In this document: piece after piece, positions 44,431 to 53,403 of the stretch | Position numbering within the stretch: position 1 is the first letter of the stretch | Layout: each line of letters opens with the position of its first letter | Source of the DNA: Chitinophaga sedimenti | GTDB lineage: Bacteria > Bacteroidota > Bacteroidia > Chitinophagales > Chitinophagaceae | DNA length: 64,000 nt | Assembly: GCF_023156195.1 (NCBI RefSeq) | Contig: NZ_JAKUKA010000001.1 | Location: forward strand, 3,844,001-3,908,000 | Reading direction: 5' to 3' | Notes under the pieces: model-generated | The model's database searches: none | The model's input: the letters and a program-made list of their open reading frames with translations, nothing else | Told to the model about the DNA's origin: nothing | Made by a program: the position numbers and the translations under genes

Positions 44431-45096
44431 GTAGATTTTGATTTAGATTTTAGAACTATAGATGTTGGAAACCCATAAACAAAGACTTGTACCAGGAAGA
44501 AAAGGATATACGCTTCCGTTACGCCAGTAGGAATCCTGACGATCTAAATTAAAACGGAGATAGGGAGAGCTACCAGTAGCATACTACAGGCATTTTATAC
44601 TCACATTTTGTTCAAAAGAAATACTACACTCATAGATATTTTCGGCTTAGCGCCGGCTCTCATAAACAAATCCCTAAAAAATTTGGCGTAAAACGATCTA
44701 AACTCTGGTTTGCAAAATGATTCGCTCACTAACAGTTTTTACGACAGTTCTGTTTTTTGCTCACTCATTAATTGTCACTCATAAACTCATAAAATAGAAG
44801 GACAGGTATACTGTTTTGCTTCCCATAAACTTTCTCTCATAAACAAATGTCCCGGTGGTGGAGGACCGCTGCGTTAAAATTTTGTTGTATGCTATAACCA
44901 CCGAAACAAAAATCGTAAATTTTATTATTAATCCCATCAATTTTTTACAAAAACTTTAGCATTTGATAACATTTACATCTTTTGTGTAACATTCATTATT
45001 TTTTTATTGATTTATTTTTTGCTTAATCTATAGGATTAGTAGAGCATGCGAAAACTGCGTCGATTATAGTAATTTTGCCCATTCATTCCAAGCGAT
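44431..45096. promoter_or_regulatory. Spacer with five CATAAAC motifs, divergent promoters
   Basis: No gene is visible. CATAAAC occurs at 44474, 44661, 44780, 44824 and 44838, all in the same orientation; two are extended to CTCATAAACAAA, and a related CATAAAA lies at 44788. Near the mnmE start a TAATTTTG element (45070-45077) matches the Bacteroidota -7 consensus TAnnTTTG, though a clear -33 element is lacking. The repeats lie on the SusC side and may be regulator sites; that is inference. Confidence 0.4.
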
Positions 45097-46479
45097 ATGA
45101 TAGGAAAACTGGCAGGGCATCATGACACAATCGTAGCAGTGGCTACCGCTCCCGGCATTGGCGCCATCGCGGTAATACGGCTAAGTGGCGGCGACGCGAT
45201 CGCCATTACCAACAAACTTTTTACTGGTAAAGATTTACGTGAAGCAGCCGGACATACGCTGCATTTCGGTGTATTGATGCATCCGCAAACGGGTAAGGCG
45301 ATAGACGAAGTAGTAGTGAGCATTTTCCGCGCACCCCGCTCCTACACCGGCGAAGAGGTAACAGAAATCTCCTGTCACGGTTCGCCCTACATACAACAAC
45401 AGATCATAGACGCCTGCATTTTCTGCGGCGCGCGCCTGGCGAAGCCGGGAGAGTTTACCCAGCGCGCATTTCTCAATGGCAAGCTGGATCTTACACAAGC
45501 TGAATCCGTAGCCGATCTGATCGCGAGCAACACGGCGGCTTCGCATCAAACGGCGATGCAGCAGATGCGCGGTGGCTTTTCACGTGAGCTGAAAGCATTA
45601 CGCGAACAGCTGATCCGTTTCTCGGCACTCATCGAACTGGAACTTGATTTTAGCCAGGAAGATGTGGAGTTTGCAGACAGAACGCAGTTTTACGAACTTG
45701 TAACTGCGGCTACAGGTGTGGTGAAACACCTTATAGACTCATTCAGCGCAGGCAACGTAATAAAGAATGGTGTTAACACCGCAATTATCGGTAAACCCAA
45801 TGCCGGCAAATCTACATTGCTCAATACGCTGCTCAATGAAAACCGCGCTATTGTAAGCGATATTGCCGGTACCACACGCGACACCATCGAAGAAATACTG
45901 AACATTAAAGGCATTCTCTTCAGGTTGATAGATACGGCCGGCATTCGGGAAAGTGTTGATGCGATAGAAAGCATCGGCGTGCAAAAATCACTTGAGAAAA
46001 TGCGCGAAGCAGGACTGGTGATTTATCTTTTTGATGTGCAACAATACTCCGCAGCAGACCTCCAGCGACAGGTAGATATGTTCACATCCGAAAATATCAA
46101 CTACCTGCTGGTGGGTAATAAAACAGACCTGGCGCCGGAAGCAGTGGCTAAGTTTGCAGAGATCCCTAACATATTTTTCATCTCTGCACGGCAGCATAAC
46201 CACATCGACCAGCTTAAAGATGCGCTGGTGGATAAAGTAATGAGCGGCAGTATCAATACGGAAGATACCGTGGTGACCAACTCCCGGCACTATGCGGCGT
46301 TGCAGGAGGTACTGCGGTCGCTACTGGATGTGCGGGCGGGCATGGACAATGGACTGCCGGGGGATTTGCTGGCACTGGATATCAGGAGGTGCCTCCATTA
46401 TATTTCCGAGATTACCGGGGATATAACAAATGAGGATAGATTAGATTATATATTTTCGAAGTTTTGTATCGGGAAGTAG
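45097..46479 (+). CDS. mnmE: tRNA uridine-5-carboxymethylaminomethyl modification GTPase
   Basis: The gene is intact and encodes 460 residues, the normal length. MnmE (TrmE/ThdF) acts with MnmG to modify the wobble uridine of several tRNAs. It has the formyl-tetrahydrofolate-binding N-terminal domain (DTIVAVATAPGIGAIAVIRL), the helical domain, the inserted G domain with GKPNAGKSTLLN, DIAGTTRD, DTAGIRE and NKTD, and the conserved C-terminal FCIGK with the catalytic Cys. It has no frame break. The element described next begins right at its 3' end, and the FCIGK codons are kept, as expected when an integration site lies in the last codons. Confidence 0.98.
   Translation: MIGKLAGHHDTIVAVATAPGIGAIAVIRLSGGDAIAITNKLFTGKDLREAAGHTLHFGVLMHPQTGKAIDEVVVSIFRAPRSYTGEEVTEISCHGSPYIQQQIIDACIFCGARLAKPGEFTQRAFLNGKLDLTQAESVADLIASNTAASHQTAMQQMRGGFSRELKALREQLIRFSALIELELDFSQEDVEFADRTQFYELVTAATGVVKHLIDSFSAGNVIKNGVNTAIIGKPNAGKSTLLNTLLNENRAIVSDIAGTTRDTIEEILNIKGILFRLIDTAGIRESVDAIESIGVQKSLEKMREAGLVIYLFDVQQYSAADLQRQVDMFTSENINYLLVGNKTDLAPEAVAKFAEIPNIFFISARQHNHIDQLKDALVDKVMSGSINTEDTVVTNSRHYAALQEVLRSLLDVRAGMDNGLPGDLLALDIRRCLHYISEITGDITNEDRLDYIFSKFCIGK
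46462..46479 (+). other. Candidate attachment site (attL) at the mnmE 3' end
   Basis: These 18 bases encode FCIGK and the stop. Mobile-element genes (excisionase-like, tyrosine integrase) begin within 270 bases and continue to the window edge, while all DNA to the left looks like resident chromosome. The 3' end of mnmE is a known integration site for Salmonella genomic island 1 and relatives. A second copy should flank the far end of the element, outside this window, so the exact core cannot be confirmed. Confidence 0.6.
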
Positions 46480-46537
46480 ACGCTTGTTTTTAATTGCTTT
46501 AAATTTTCTTTGTTTATCTAACGTAATGTATACCAGT

Positions 46538-46566
46538 AGGGCAATCCAGCGGATTGCCCTTTTTGT
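46538..46566 (+). terminator. Terminator after mnmE
   Basis: A perfect 10-bp stem pairs AGGGCAATCC (46538-46547) with GGATTGCCCT (46551-46560) around a 3-base loop, then a T run. It lies 58 bases after the mnmE stop, inside the presumed element end. It may therefore be supplied by the element. Confidence 0.85.
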
Positions 46567-46744
46567 TCCTGTTTTATTTTGCTCGTGTTTTGAAAAGGCT
46601 TAGTATTGTTTTGAGATGAAACAGTACAAAACGTGATGGGGAGATAAGGAGAAGTTGTCAGTATAAGGCAGTATTTGGCGGTTATTGACACTTCGCGTCT
46701 TTCCCGGTCAGTTTTGCCTATTTCGAACACTTAACTTTTTGTCC

Positions 46745-47140
46745 ATGAGCAGCAACCAACGGATCAAGAAAGTCTGCGAGCATTGCAACGAGATCTTCAT
46801 CGCGCAAAAAGCGACGACGAAGTATTGTTCGTTGATCTGCGCGCAACGGAATTACAAGTTGCGGGAGAAGCGGGAACGGTTGAAGAAGGTGGAGGCCCCG
46901 GCAGTTGTAGACAGTTCGCCGCCCGTTGAAAAAGTTGGCGCGGTGAAGGCGGAAGCTCCGGCGGGGATGGGAGACCTGATCACTATCCAGCAACTGGCCC
47001 AGGTCACCAACCTCAGCGAGCGGACGCTTTTCCGGCTGATCAAAGACCCGGAGTTTCCGAAGATCAGGATCGGGCGGAACCTATTGTTCCACCGGGAAAC
47101 GGTTATTCAATTCATCGTTCGTAAATACAGTACGGTATGA
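46745..47140 (+). CDS. Zinc-ribbon/HTH protein next to the integrase (excisionase-like)
   Basis: The ATG at 46745 (MSSNQRIKKVCEHCNEIFIA) gives 131 residues. The N-terminus has a CxxC...CxxxC zinc-ribbon pattern (CEHC, then YCSLIC). The C-terminus is a MerR/excisionase-type HTH (LITIQQLAQVTNLSERTLFR, then IGRNLLFHRETVIQFI). A charged linker joins them. Proteins of this layout often precede integrases in Bacteroidota elements and may direct excision or bind the att site. Its stop overlaps the integrase start (ATGA), so they are translationally coupled. Confidence 0.8.
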   Translation: MSSNQRIKKVCEHCNEIFIAQKATTKYCSLICAQRNYKLREKRERLKKVEAPAVVDSSPPVEKVGAVKAEAPAGMGDLITIQQLAQVTNLSERTLFRLIKDPEFPKIRIGRNLLFHRETVIQFIVRKYSTV

Positions 47141-48300
47141 GAGGAAAACTGAGATCGACGGAACTGAAGAGCGGGCGGCTCAGCCTGTATATTGACTACT
47201 TCCCGGCCGTGTGGAACCCGCAGAAAAAAGCGTACACGCGGCGCGAGAAGCTGGGGCTGTACCTGTACAAGAACCCGGTGACTTCCTTACAGAAGAAGGA
47301 GAACAGCCTTTGCATGGAGATCGCGGAGAAGATCTATCTCAAACGGATGAACGCATTGATGCTGGAGGCTAACGGGCTTTTCAACCAGGACGCGCTGGAG
47401 GCGGACTTCTATACATATGCCCTCAACTTCATCCGCGCAAAGCAGCGGGAGAAGGTAGATACCATGCATTACGAAACGGCGATCAAATACCTTAAGAAAT
47501 TCGTTGGGGATCATTTCCGTTTCCGGCACCTCGACGAAGAATTTCTCAAGAAGTTCAAAGCCTTTCTGCTTTCGACGACTTCACTGAAATCGGAGAAGGT
47601 CAAACTCAATCAGAACTCCGCCGCTTCCTACTACGATAAATTTGCGCTGATCGTGCAGACGGCGTTTCGCGACAAGTATTTGCAGGAGGATTATACGCTC
47701 CGGGTGCCGCGTATCAGCAACGTCGATTCGCCGCGCGAGATCATCGACGACGAGGAATTGCAGCTCCTGCTGGATAACCCCTGCGAGGACGAGCTCGTTT
47801 ATCGTTCGTCCCTGTTCGCGCTGATGACGGGGTTCCGGTTCAGTGCGCTGCGGATTCTCAAATGGGGCGACCTTCACTATTCCAACGGGCAGGAAGCACG
47901 GTACTTTCACATCATCGATCCCAAGCCGGAGCGGTCATTCAAGCATTACGTCAGCCAGCAGGCCGTCGATTTGTTGGGGCCGCGCGGGGAGAAGGATGCG
48001 CTGGTCTTTCCCGACCTGAATTACAGCCGCACCCGGACGAAGCTGAAGGAGTGGTTTTCGAGCGTGGGGATGAAGGACAAGGCCAAATTTCACAACTGGC
48101 GGCATAAATACGCCACCAGCCTGATCGAGAAGGGCGAAGATATTTATGTCGTTAGCAAGATGCTCAACCATAAGCACGTCAAGACCACGCAGATCTACGC
48201 GCAGGTGCCCGACTCAAACCGGGTGAAGGCGGCGATGAAGCTCAACTATAACCTTAAACCGAAACCGAATGATGACGCAGGAATTGGAACAGCGGATTGA
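47137..48300 (+). CDS. Tyrosine recombinase / integrase
   Basis: The gene is intact and encodes 387 residues. The N-terminal part is an arm-binding domain (KSGRLSLYIDYFPAVWNPQK), then a SAM-like core-binding domain (FVGDHFRFRHLDEEFLKKFK). The catalytic domain shows the first Arg in MTGFRFSALRILKWGDL, the HxxR block in FHNWRHKYATSLIEKG, the His in LNHKHVKTTQIYA and the Tyr nucleophile in TQIYAQV. It should catalyse integration at the adjacent mnmE 3' end. This is the Bacteroidota-type integrase, not closely similar in layout to the enterobacterial ones that use the same target gene. Confidence 0.95.
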   Translation: MRGKLRSTELKSGRLSLYIDYFPAVWNPQKKAYTRREKLGLYLYKNPVTSLQKKENSLCMEIAEKIYLKRMNALMLEANGLFNQDALEADFYTYALNFIRAKQREKVDTMHYETAIKYLKKFVGDHFRFRHLDEEFLKKFKAFLLSTTSLKSEKVKLNQNSAASYYDKFALIVQTAFRDKYLQEDYTLRVPRISNVDSPREIIDDEELQLLLDNPCEDELVYRSSLFALMTGFRFSALRILKWGDLHYSNGQEARYFHIIDPKPERSFKHYVSQQAVDLLGPRGEKDALVFPDLNYSRTRTKLKEWFSSVGMKDKAKFHNWRHKYATSLIEKGEDIYVVSKMLNHKHVKTTQIYAQVPDSNRVKAAMKLNYNLKPKPNDDAGIGTAD

Positions 48301-48614
48301 AAACATGGAGGCGGACATCCGGGAGATGAAGGCCATGTTGTCTGAACTGGTGGAAGTGGCCCGCGGTACGGGACAGCCTCCGCAGGAGGAACACATTATG
48401 TCGGCCAGGGAGGTCGCGGACTTCCTCCGGATCGATGTGAGCCTCGTGTATAGTAAATGTTCCCGTGGAGAACTGCCGTACTCCAAGCTAGGAAAGCATT
48501 ACATTCCGCAAATCCGACATCCTGCAATGCATGAAGCAATACGACAAAGGGAGCGGCATTTCCGTCGATGATTACGTGACCCGCTACCTCCAAGACAACC
48601 AGCTCCGTGGTTAA
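48269..48614 (+). CDS. Coiled-coil plus HTH DNA-binding protein
   Basis: The N-terminus (QELEQRIENMEADIREMKAM) is a coiled coil. The C-terminal part is a helix-turn-helix of the excisionase type (MSAREVADFLRIDVSLVYSK, then LPYSKLGKHYI). A frame break near 48505, equal to two missing T or one extra base, leads to RKSDILQCMKQYDKGSGISV and an end at 48614, about 116 residues. The start overlaps the integrase by about 30 bases (a second Met is at 48272). Paralogous HTH proteins are common in these elements and may act as excision factors or regulators. Confidence 0.7.
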
Positions 48615-48687
48615 CCCGGTGGCCGTTTGCCCCTGACGGCCGATTTTCGTATATTCATACATCATATCCCCCGAAAAACCTTACACC

Positions 48688-49679
48688 ATGACCCACCTCG
48701 ATGATGTTAAGGATGTGCCGTTCTATGTGCGTATTAAGGAAACCAACGCATTTATAAGGGACGTGCCTTATGACGACCAAAAGAAGCAGGCTTTCACGAT
48801 CGGACGTGATTTCGAAAAACTGGCGCATTTCGCCCTGCACAATCACTATTGTCTTTCCTTTCTCAAGTGTCCTTATAAATTCCACCTCGAAACCTTCCTG
48901 TTGCATTTTCATTGGTTCAACCGGTATTTGTACTTCAATCTCCGTGGATTCGATTTGGATCATCCAGATATTCCCGGCGTTGGAAAAGTTGCAGACCTAT
49001 CAGCTCCGTTTCCTTGAACAGGAGTTGAATGAGTTTCCCCACGCCTATCAATACGACCTGAAATCCGCCGACTATTATCAGCAATGGGCGTTGTTGAAGA
49101 AAACCAACTTCCTGAAATGCGACGAATTCCGGAAGATCATGGAGATCGACGGGGCGCAACGGGCGAGAATGCTTTCCCACGTCCAGGCCCTACTGTCCGA
49201 CCGTGGAACCGTGCCGGAACCCATCATCACTGAACCTAAACCCGCGAAGCGGCAACGGGAAGCCAGTCAATATAATTACTTAAAGTTATCCGACGACCTG
49301 GCGGCGAGCCAGCAAAACGAGGTGATCCAAGGGCTTTATGAATTATTTACGCCGCATTTTCGGGAAGCAAAGGAGTTTGAGGATTTCCGGAAAGCTTTCC
49401 GCGAAGGTGGGGCGCCGGTGATAGAACTTTTGCGGAACGAGCTGGCGGATCAGCAATATTACTGGGTGATATTCCGGGAACTCAAGCAGCACGGGTTGGT
49501 CGTTACATGGGATGTTATCGACCGGATGGTCCATATTATGATGGTGCAGGAAAAAACTTGCTGGTTTTAATGGGATCAATACCTCCATTGAGGGGCAGAA
49601 AGAGCGGAAGGCCCGCCGGGCGGTGGAGCCTGTTATTCATCTGATAGACAGTTATTTAGTGAAAAGGAAGGGCAAGTGA
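48688..49679 (+). CDS. Element protein of unknown function (frame breaks)
   Basis: Three fragments probably make one protein of about 330 residues. The first reads MTHLDDVKDVPFYVRIKE and YKFHLETFLLHFHWFNRYLY. The second reads ALEKLQTYQLRFLEQELNEF, then KRQREASQYNYLKLSDDLA and DFRKAFREGGAPVIELLRNE. The third ends INTSIEGQKERKARRAVEPV and VKRKGK. The breaks near 48970 and near 49555 do not fit a single missing base; each needs two missing or one extra. I do not recognise the family. Its place between the integrase block and the primase suggests an element maintenance or regulatory role. Confidence 0.55.
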
Positions 49680-49767
49680 ACTGCGTCTTTTTTCAAATCA
49701 TTTGCTGGTTTTTCTGTTCGTTGCTGCTATTTGCCTTATTCCAGTGCGCCCCGGTTGCAATTTGCCC

Positions 49768-50109
49768 ATGAAACAAAAAAAATGGATTATGAGTCAATTG
49801 CATTTTGTGGGATTGAGCCTGGACGAGGCCCGGCTTTTCATCGAGTCCATCGTGATCGCTTGTTTGAAGAACTGTTTCCCGGCCCCGAAAGTCTCGGAAA
49901 CGCCGTTGTCCATTCGTGATGCGTGTAAGTTCCCGGGCGTGTCCAAACCGACGCTCCGGAAGTACGTGGAAGCGGCGGTCGTCCGCCGGCATGACCTCGG
50001 TCCACGGAAAAAGGTATTTTACCGGTCGGAGCTGGAGGAGGACATTAAGCGCCTGCGTTTCCACGGCAGCGAATCCCCTTTACTTGAATCAGAAAAACAA
50101 CCGTTATGA
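49768..50109 (+). CDS. Small HTH DNA-binding protein
   Basis: The ATG at 49768 (MKQKKWIMSQLHFVGLSLDE) gives 113 residues. A short N-terminal helix (ARLFIESIVIACLKNCF) is followed by an HTH of the excisionase/AlpA type: LSIRDACKFPGVSKPTLRKY, then GPRKKVFYRSELEEDIKRL. Proteins of this shape often sit just upstream of primase genes in Bacteroidota elements. The stop overlaps the next start (ATGA), supporting coupling. Confidence 0.75.
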   Translation: MKQKKWIMSQLHFVGLSLDEARLFIESIVIACLKNCFPAPKVSETPLSIRDACKFPGVSKPTLRKYVEAAVVRRHDLGPRKKVFYRSELEEDIKRLRFHGSESPLLESEKQPL

Positions 50110-51066
50110 GCGAAAACATTGAAGACGTGAAGAAGCTTGACCTGGTGGAGTTCCTCGCTTCGCTAGGATTCACACCCGAGCGGAAGAACGAGCGGGAAGC
50201 TGGTATCTGTCGCCCTTGCGGTCGGAGAAGACGGCTTCTTTCAAAGTGGACCGGCACAAGAACGTATGGTTCGATTTTGGTGAATGGGTTGGAGGAACGA
50301 TCATCGATTTGGGAATGGCGTTATACAAATGTGATATTCCTACCTTCCTGGCTAAATTCGATGATGAATTTTCCTTTCATGGTCAAATTGGGCTACACCA
50401 TCCTGCCCCGGCCGCGATTTCCAATGAGGAGCAAAAATATCCATCCGCGATACGCGCCCGATCTCTGCCCCGGCGTTAGCCGCCTATCTCAACGGCCGTG
50501 GTATTTCTCTTGAAATGGCGAATAGATATTGCCGGGAGGTCATTTATAGGTTGGACAACCGGAATTATTATGCGATCGGTTTTGAGAATGACAAAGGTGG
50601 TTTTGAGTTGCGGAATGCCCAAATCAAATTGAGCAATTCTCCGAAAGCGACTACATTCATACCTGTTGACTCGCCGGCACTACGGGTATTTGAGGGTTGT
50701 TTTGATTTCCTTACTTTCAAAATGCTACAGGAACGTTTCGACCTTTCTCCATCAAATTTCCTCATCCTGAACACAGTCGCTTTCCTTCGGGAGAGTCTGC
50801 CGCTTATCCGCCAGTATTCCTCCGTAACCTTGTATCTCGATCACGATGCAGCAGGTCGACGGGCAACAGAACAAGTTATCCAAGAGCATCCGGCTGCGTG
50901 TGATGGAAGCGCATTTTATGATGGAGCGAAGGATCTGAATGAATGGTTCGTGTCGGTCTATCCCAAAATTTCGGATGCGCGACAACTGGCCCGGGAACTC
51001 CAGCGGAAATTTCCCGGTGACGACAACTCCAACCAACTCCGGAATCCCGGCCGGAGAATCCGCTGA
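50106..51066 (+). CDS. Toprim-domain primase-like protein (two frame breaks)
   Basis: The protein starts MSENIEDVKKLDLVEFLASL and, after a missing base near 50197, has SEKTASFKVDRHKNVWFDFG and GGTIIDL, the DnaG/CHC2-like segment but without zinc cysteines. A second missing A near 50437 leads to ISIRDTRPISAPALAAYLNG. The C-terminal Toprim domain shows VFEGCFDFLTFKML with the acidic Glu, and VTLYLDHDAAGRRATEQ with the Asp pair. Repair gives about 320 residues. Such proteins support DNA replication during transfer or establishment of mobilizable elements. Confidence 0.8.
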
Positions 51067-51096
51067 TCTATTCTTTTAGCTCAAAAATTTATTGAC

Positions 51097-51405
51097 ATGG
51101 CAGAACTGCGTAAGAAGCTGCTGTCGCTGGCTAGCGGCAGGCAGGTGAGATTGTATGGCAGTAGCATTGCGATTTCCAAAGGACTGGAGATTGGGGAAGG
51201 CTGCGCGCCGAATATTTTTTCCTTCTCCGGCACCGAAGGGCCCAACGATCCCGACGGGAAAGTGATCAACGTTCACAACCTGTCCGCCAATGATCTGGAG
51301 GAGATCGCGGATTATAACATCCAGTTGTGGATGAACCTGAAGGCCAATCTGCGCCGCCACGGCGTCGAGAATCCGAAGGTTTTCAACCACGATGCGATCC
51401 GGTAA
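51097..51405 (+). CDS. Small conserved-looking element protein, function unknown
   Basis: The frame is intact and encodes 102 residues starting MAELRKKLLSLASGRQVRLY. The middle is GSSIAISKGLEIGEGCAPNI and the end NLRRHGVENPKVFNHDAIR. No known motif is visible. It lies between the primase-like gene and the hairpin region upstream of mobC, on the same strand, so it may belong to the replication-mobilization block. The composition matches its neighbours, which supports it being real. Confidence 0.6.
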   Translation: MAELRKKLLSLASGRQVRLYGSSIAISKGLEIGEGCAPNIFSFSGTEGPNDPDGKVINVHNLSANDLEEIADYNIQLWMNLKANLRRHGVENPKVFNHDAIR

Positions 51406-51449
51406 CGGCGGCCGTGTGTTTTTGCCTCACCGTGGCGGATATTGGAATT

Positions 51450-51510
51450 GCAAGCGGTGTTTTCGGATGCCGAAAACCGCTTGCCCCTTGCTCCCGTTGG
51501 TCGCAAGGGG
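51450..51510. other. Two adjacent hairpins upstream of mobC (possible oriT)
   Basis: Hairpin 1 (51450-51484) pairs GCAAGCG and GTTTTCGG with CCGAAAAC and CGCTTGC around a 3-base ATG loop with one small bulge. Hairpin 2 (51484-51510) pairs CCCCTTGC with GCAAGGGG. They lie in the noncoding gap just before mobC and the relaxase, where mobilizable elements keep their origin of transfer. Hairpin 2 plus the nearby T run could instead be a terminator. No nick site can be named. Confidence 0.45.
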
Positions 51511-51537
51511 GATTTTTGAACCGGATAATTGTGCACG

Positions 51538-51884
51538 ATGGGCGATAGTAAAAAGGTGGACGGCCGCGATTGCCGGTGATAAGAGAAAGAAGGGTCAGCA
51601 TACGGCTCACCGATGCGGAGTTCTATATTTTGACGCGAAAGTCCCGGGAAGCAGGAACAAACCTGGCGCAATTTATCCGGGACGCCGTGATAAAAGGAAG
51701 GATAATCGCACGGCCGCAGCTTAAAGACCACACCTTTTTTCGGGAGGTGATCGGTATTTCTACAAACCTGAACCAGGTTGCCCGGGCGGTGAACCGGCAA
51801 GGAATTCTTCCGCTGTACACCAAGCTGGCGGACATTATCGCCTTCTTCGATGGGCAAATAAAGCGGTTGCGGGATGATCAGTAA
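51538..51884 (+). CDS. mobC: MobC-like relaxosome accessory protein
   Basis: The start at 51538 (MGDSKKVDGR) and one missing base near 51569 give RLPVIRERRVSIRLTDAEFY, the usual basic entry into a MobC ribbon-helix-helix domain. It then has KSREAGTNLAQFIRDAVIKG and the hallmark VIGISTNLNQVARAVNRQG. The length is about 115 residues. MobC helps the relaxase open the DNA at oriT. The end overlaps the relaxase start by 11 bases. Confidence 0.85.
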
Positions 51885-52821
51885 GGTAATCAGCAGCGCC
51901 AGTTTCCGGCGGACCTGCCAGTACGTGTTGGGAAAAGACGGGGCGTATGTCTTGTCCGCAGATGGAATCCGGGATCATTGCCCACGATTGATGGCGGACG
52001 ATTTCGAGGCGCAGGCCGAGCTTCGCCGGACGATTTCCCGGCCCTGTTTTCATGCCGTCCTTAGTTTTCCTCCGGGCGAAAAGGTGAGGGATGAATTGAT
52101 GGGAGAACTGGCCAGGAATTACCTGAACAGGATCGGGATGGTCGAAACCCAGTTCGCAATCATCCGCCACACCGACACCGAGCACCCACATGTTCACATT
52201 ATCGCCAACCGGGTCAACTTCCGGGGCAAGGCTATATCCGATAGCATAATCGGCAGGCGAGCGAAAGCAGCCGCCCAGGAACTGACCCGGGGTTTCGGTT
52301 TACGGCCAGCAGAAAAGAAGGATATCTCCTGTATACAGATCAACGCCATGAGCCAGCCGGAGCAAGTCCGGTACCGGATTTATTCCGCCATCACCAGCAG
52401 CCTTAAGGGATGTTCCAACCTGGACGAATTGGCGCGGCGGCTGAAAGTGAGGGGCGTTGAAACGGTGATCAAGTTCCGCAGCGGTACGCGCGAGCCGCAG
52501 GGGATCAGCTTTAAGGTCGGGGATTTTTGTTTCAAGGGGAGTGCTGTTGACCGGAGGTTTTCCCTTGCCAACCTTCAGAAAGCTATGGCATCCCAACAGC
52601 GTATTTCTCAGGAATCTAGAAATAGCCCCCGGTTGATTCTCCTTAAGCGATCCTCCTCCGGGTTTTCTTTTGTTAAGGAAATGCCTGTAAAAGAAGTAAC
52701 GTCTGTCTTCACGGGCATACTGGAGGAGTTGTTTAAACCGGAGTATGTCAATAATCAAATCCCGTATGAACTGTTGCAGGAGGCCAGGAAGAAAAAGAAA
52801 CGTAATGGTTTAAGTCGTTAA
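51874..52821 (+). CDS. MOB-family relaxase (mobilization nuclease)
   Basis: The gene is intact and encodes 315 residues. It starts MISKVISSASFRRTCQYVLG. The HUH metal-binding block is IRHTDTEHPHVHIIANRVNF, preceded by FHAVLSFPPGEKVRDE. The region after it (MSQPEQVRYRIYSAITSSLK, then LARRLKVRGVETVIKF) is the usual relaxase C-terminal part. It should nick the element at oriT and lead the strand into a recipient with the help of a coresident conjugation system. The protein is short for the family but ends in a basic tail (EARKKKKRNGLSR). Confidence 0.93.
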   Translation: MISKVISSASFRRTCQYVLGKDGAYVLSADGIRDHCPRLMADDFEAQAELRRTISRPCFHAVLSFPPGEKVRDELMGELARNYLNRIGMVETQFAIIRHTDTEHPHVHIIANRVNFRGKAISDSIIGRRAKAAAQELTRGFGLRPAEKKDISCIQINAMSQPEQVRYRIYSAITSSLKGCSNLDELARRLKVRGVETVIKFRSGTREPQGISFKVGDFCFKGSAVDRRFSLANLQKAMASQQRISQESRNSPRLILLKRSSSGFSFVKEMPVKEVTSVFTGILEELFKPEYVNNQIPYELLQEARKKKKRNGLSR

Positions 52822-52832
52822 AATAGTATGTC

Positions 52833-53402
52833 ATGGATGAAATGTTTGTGAATATAATGTCGAAGGATCTGCATGAGATCCGGGAGGATATGGGGCGACA
52901 GACTGGGGTGATTTCGGAGATCAAAACCGCGATGACAAAGGTGGAAGTCATGGATCGTACCGCCAATTCATTGCTGAAAAGCCTCGAAACGTCTTCCCTC
53001 GATGTGGGGCGATTATCGCAGGAAATTAGAGGAGTGCGGGGACTTGTGGCGCAGCTCCGGCATGATTTGGCGAAGCCGTTGCAGCAGGAGCATCACCACC
53101 ATTTTCCCAAAATTTTGTGGGCGGCTTTCGCTTTGCTGATCGGATTTTCGGTTGCCGTAGGTGGTTGGTTTCAATCTTCCCGAGCGGGAAAAGAGTATAG
53201 GGATGCAGATACCCAAATTCGTTATCTGCGCCTTTTGCCGGAGGACTCGCTTTATTCCGCCTTGATGCGAGCGGAGAAATTGGTGAAATCCGATCCGGAA
53301 AATGTAAGGGATAGTGTTCTCCAGGTTGAAGAAGACCGGGAGCGGTATTGGCAAATGGTTCGGGAAGCGGAAAGACTAAGGAAAAAGGGATATGGCCGCT
53401 GA
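52833..53402 (+). CDS. Coiled-coil membrane-anchored protein after the relaxase
   Basis: The gene is intact and encodes 189 residues. The first 85 residues look like a coiled coil (EIREDMGRQTGVISEIKTAM, then VGRLSQEIRGVRGLVAQLRH). One membrane helix follows (ILWAAFALLIGFSVAVGGWF, residues about 89-108), then a charged, helical C-terminal half. It lies 11 bases after the relaxase. Similar short coiled-coil/TM proteins occur after relaxases in Bacteroidota elements; a role in coupling to the transfer channel is only a guess. Confidence 0.75.
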   Translation: MDEMFVNIMSKDLHEIREDMGRQTGVISEIKTAMTKVEVMDRTANSLLKSLETSSLDVGRLSQEIRGVRGLVAQLRHDLAKPLQQEHHHHFPKILWAAFALLIGFSVAVGGWFQSSRAGKEYRDADTQIRYLRLLPEDSLYSALMRAEKLVKSDPENVRDSVLQVEEDRERYWQMVREAERLRKKGYGR

Positions 53403-53403
53403 C

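Noticed and set aside
46480..46744. A tRNA gene as the integration target
   Set aside because: No cloverleaf or tRNA-like sequence was seen here; the mnmE 3' end explains the boundary better.
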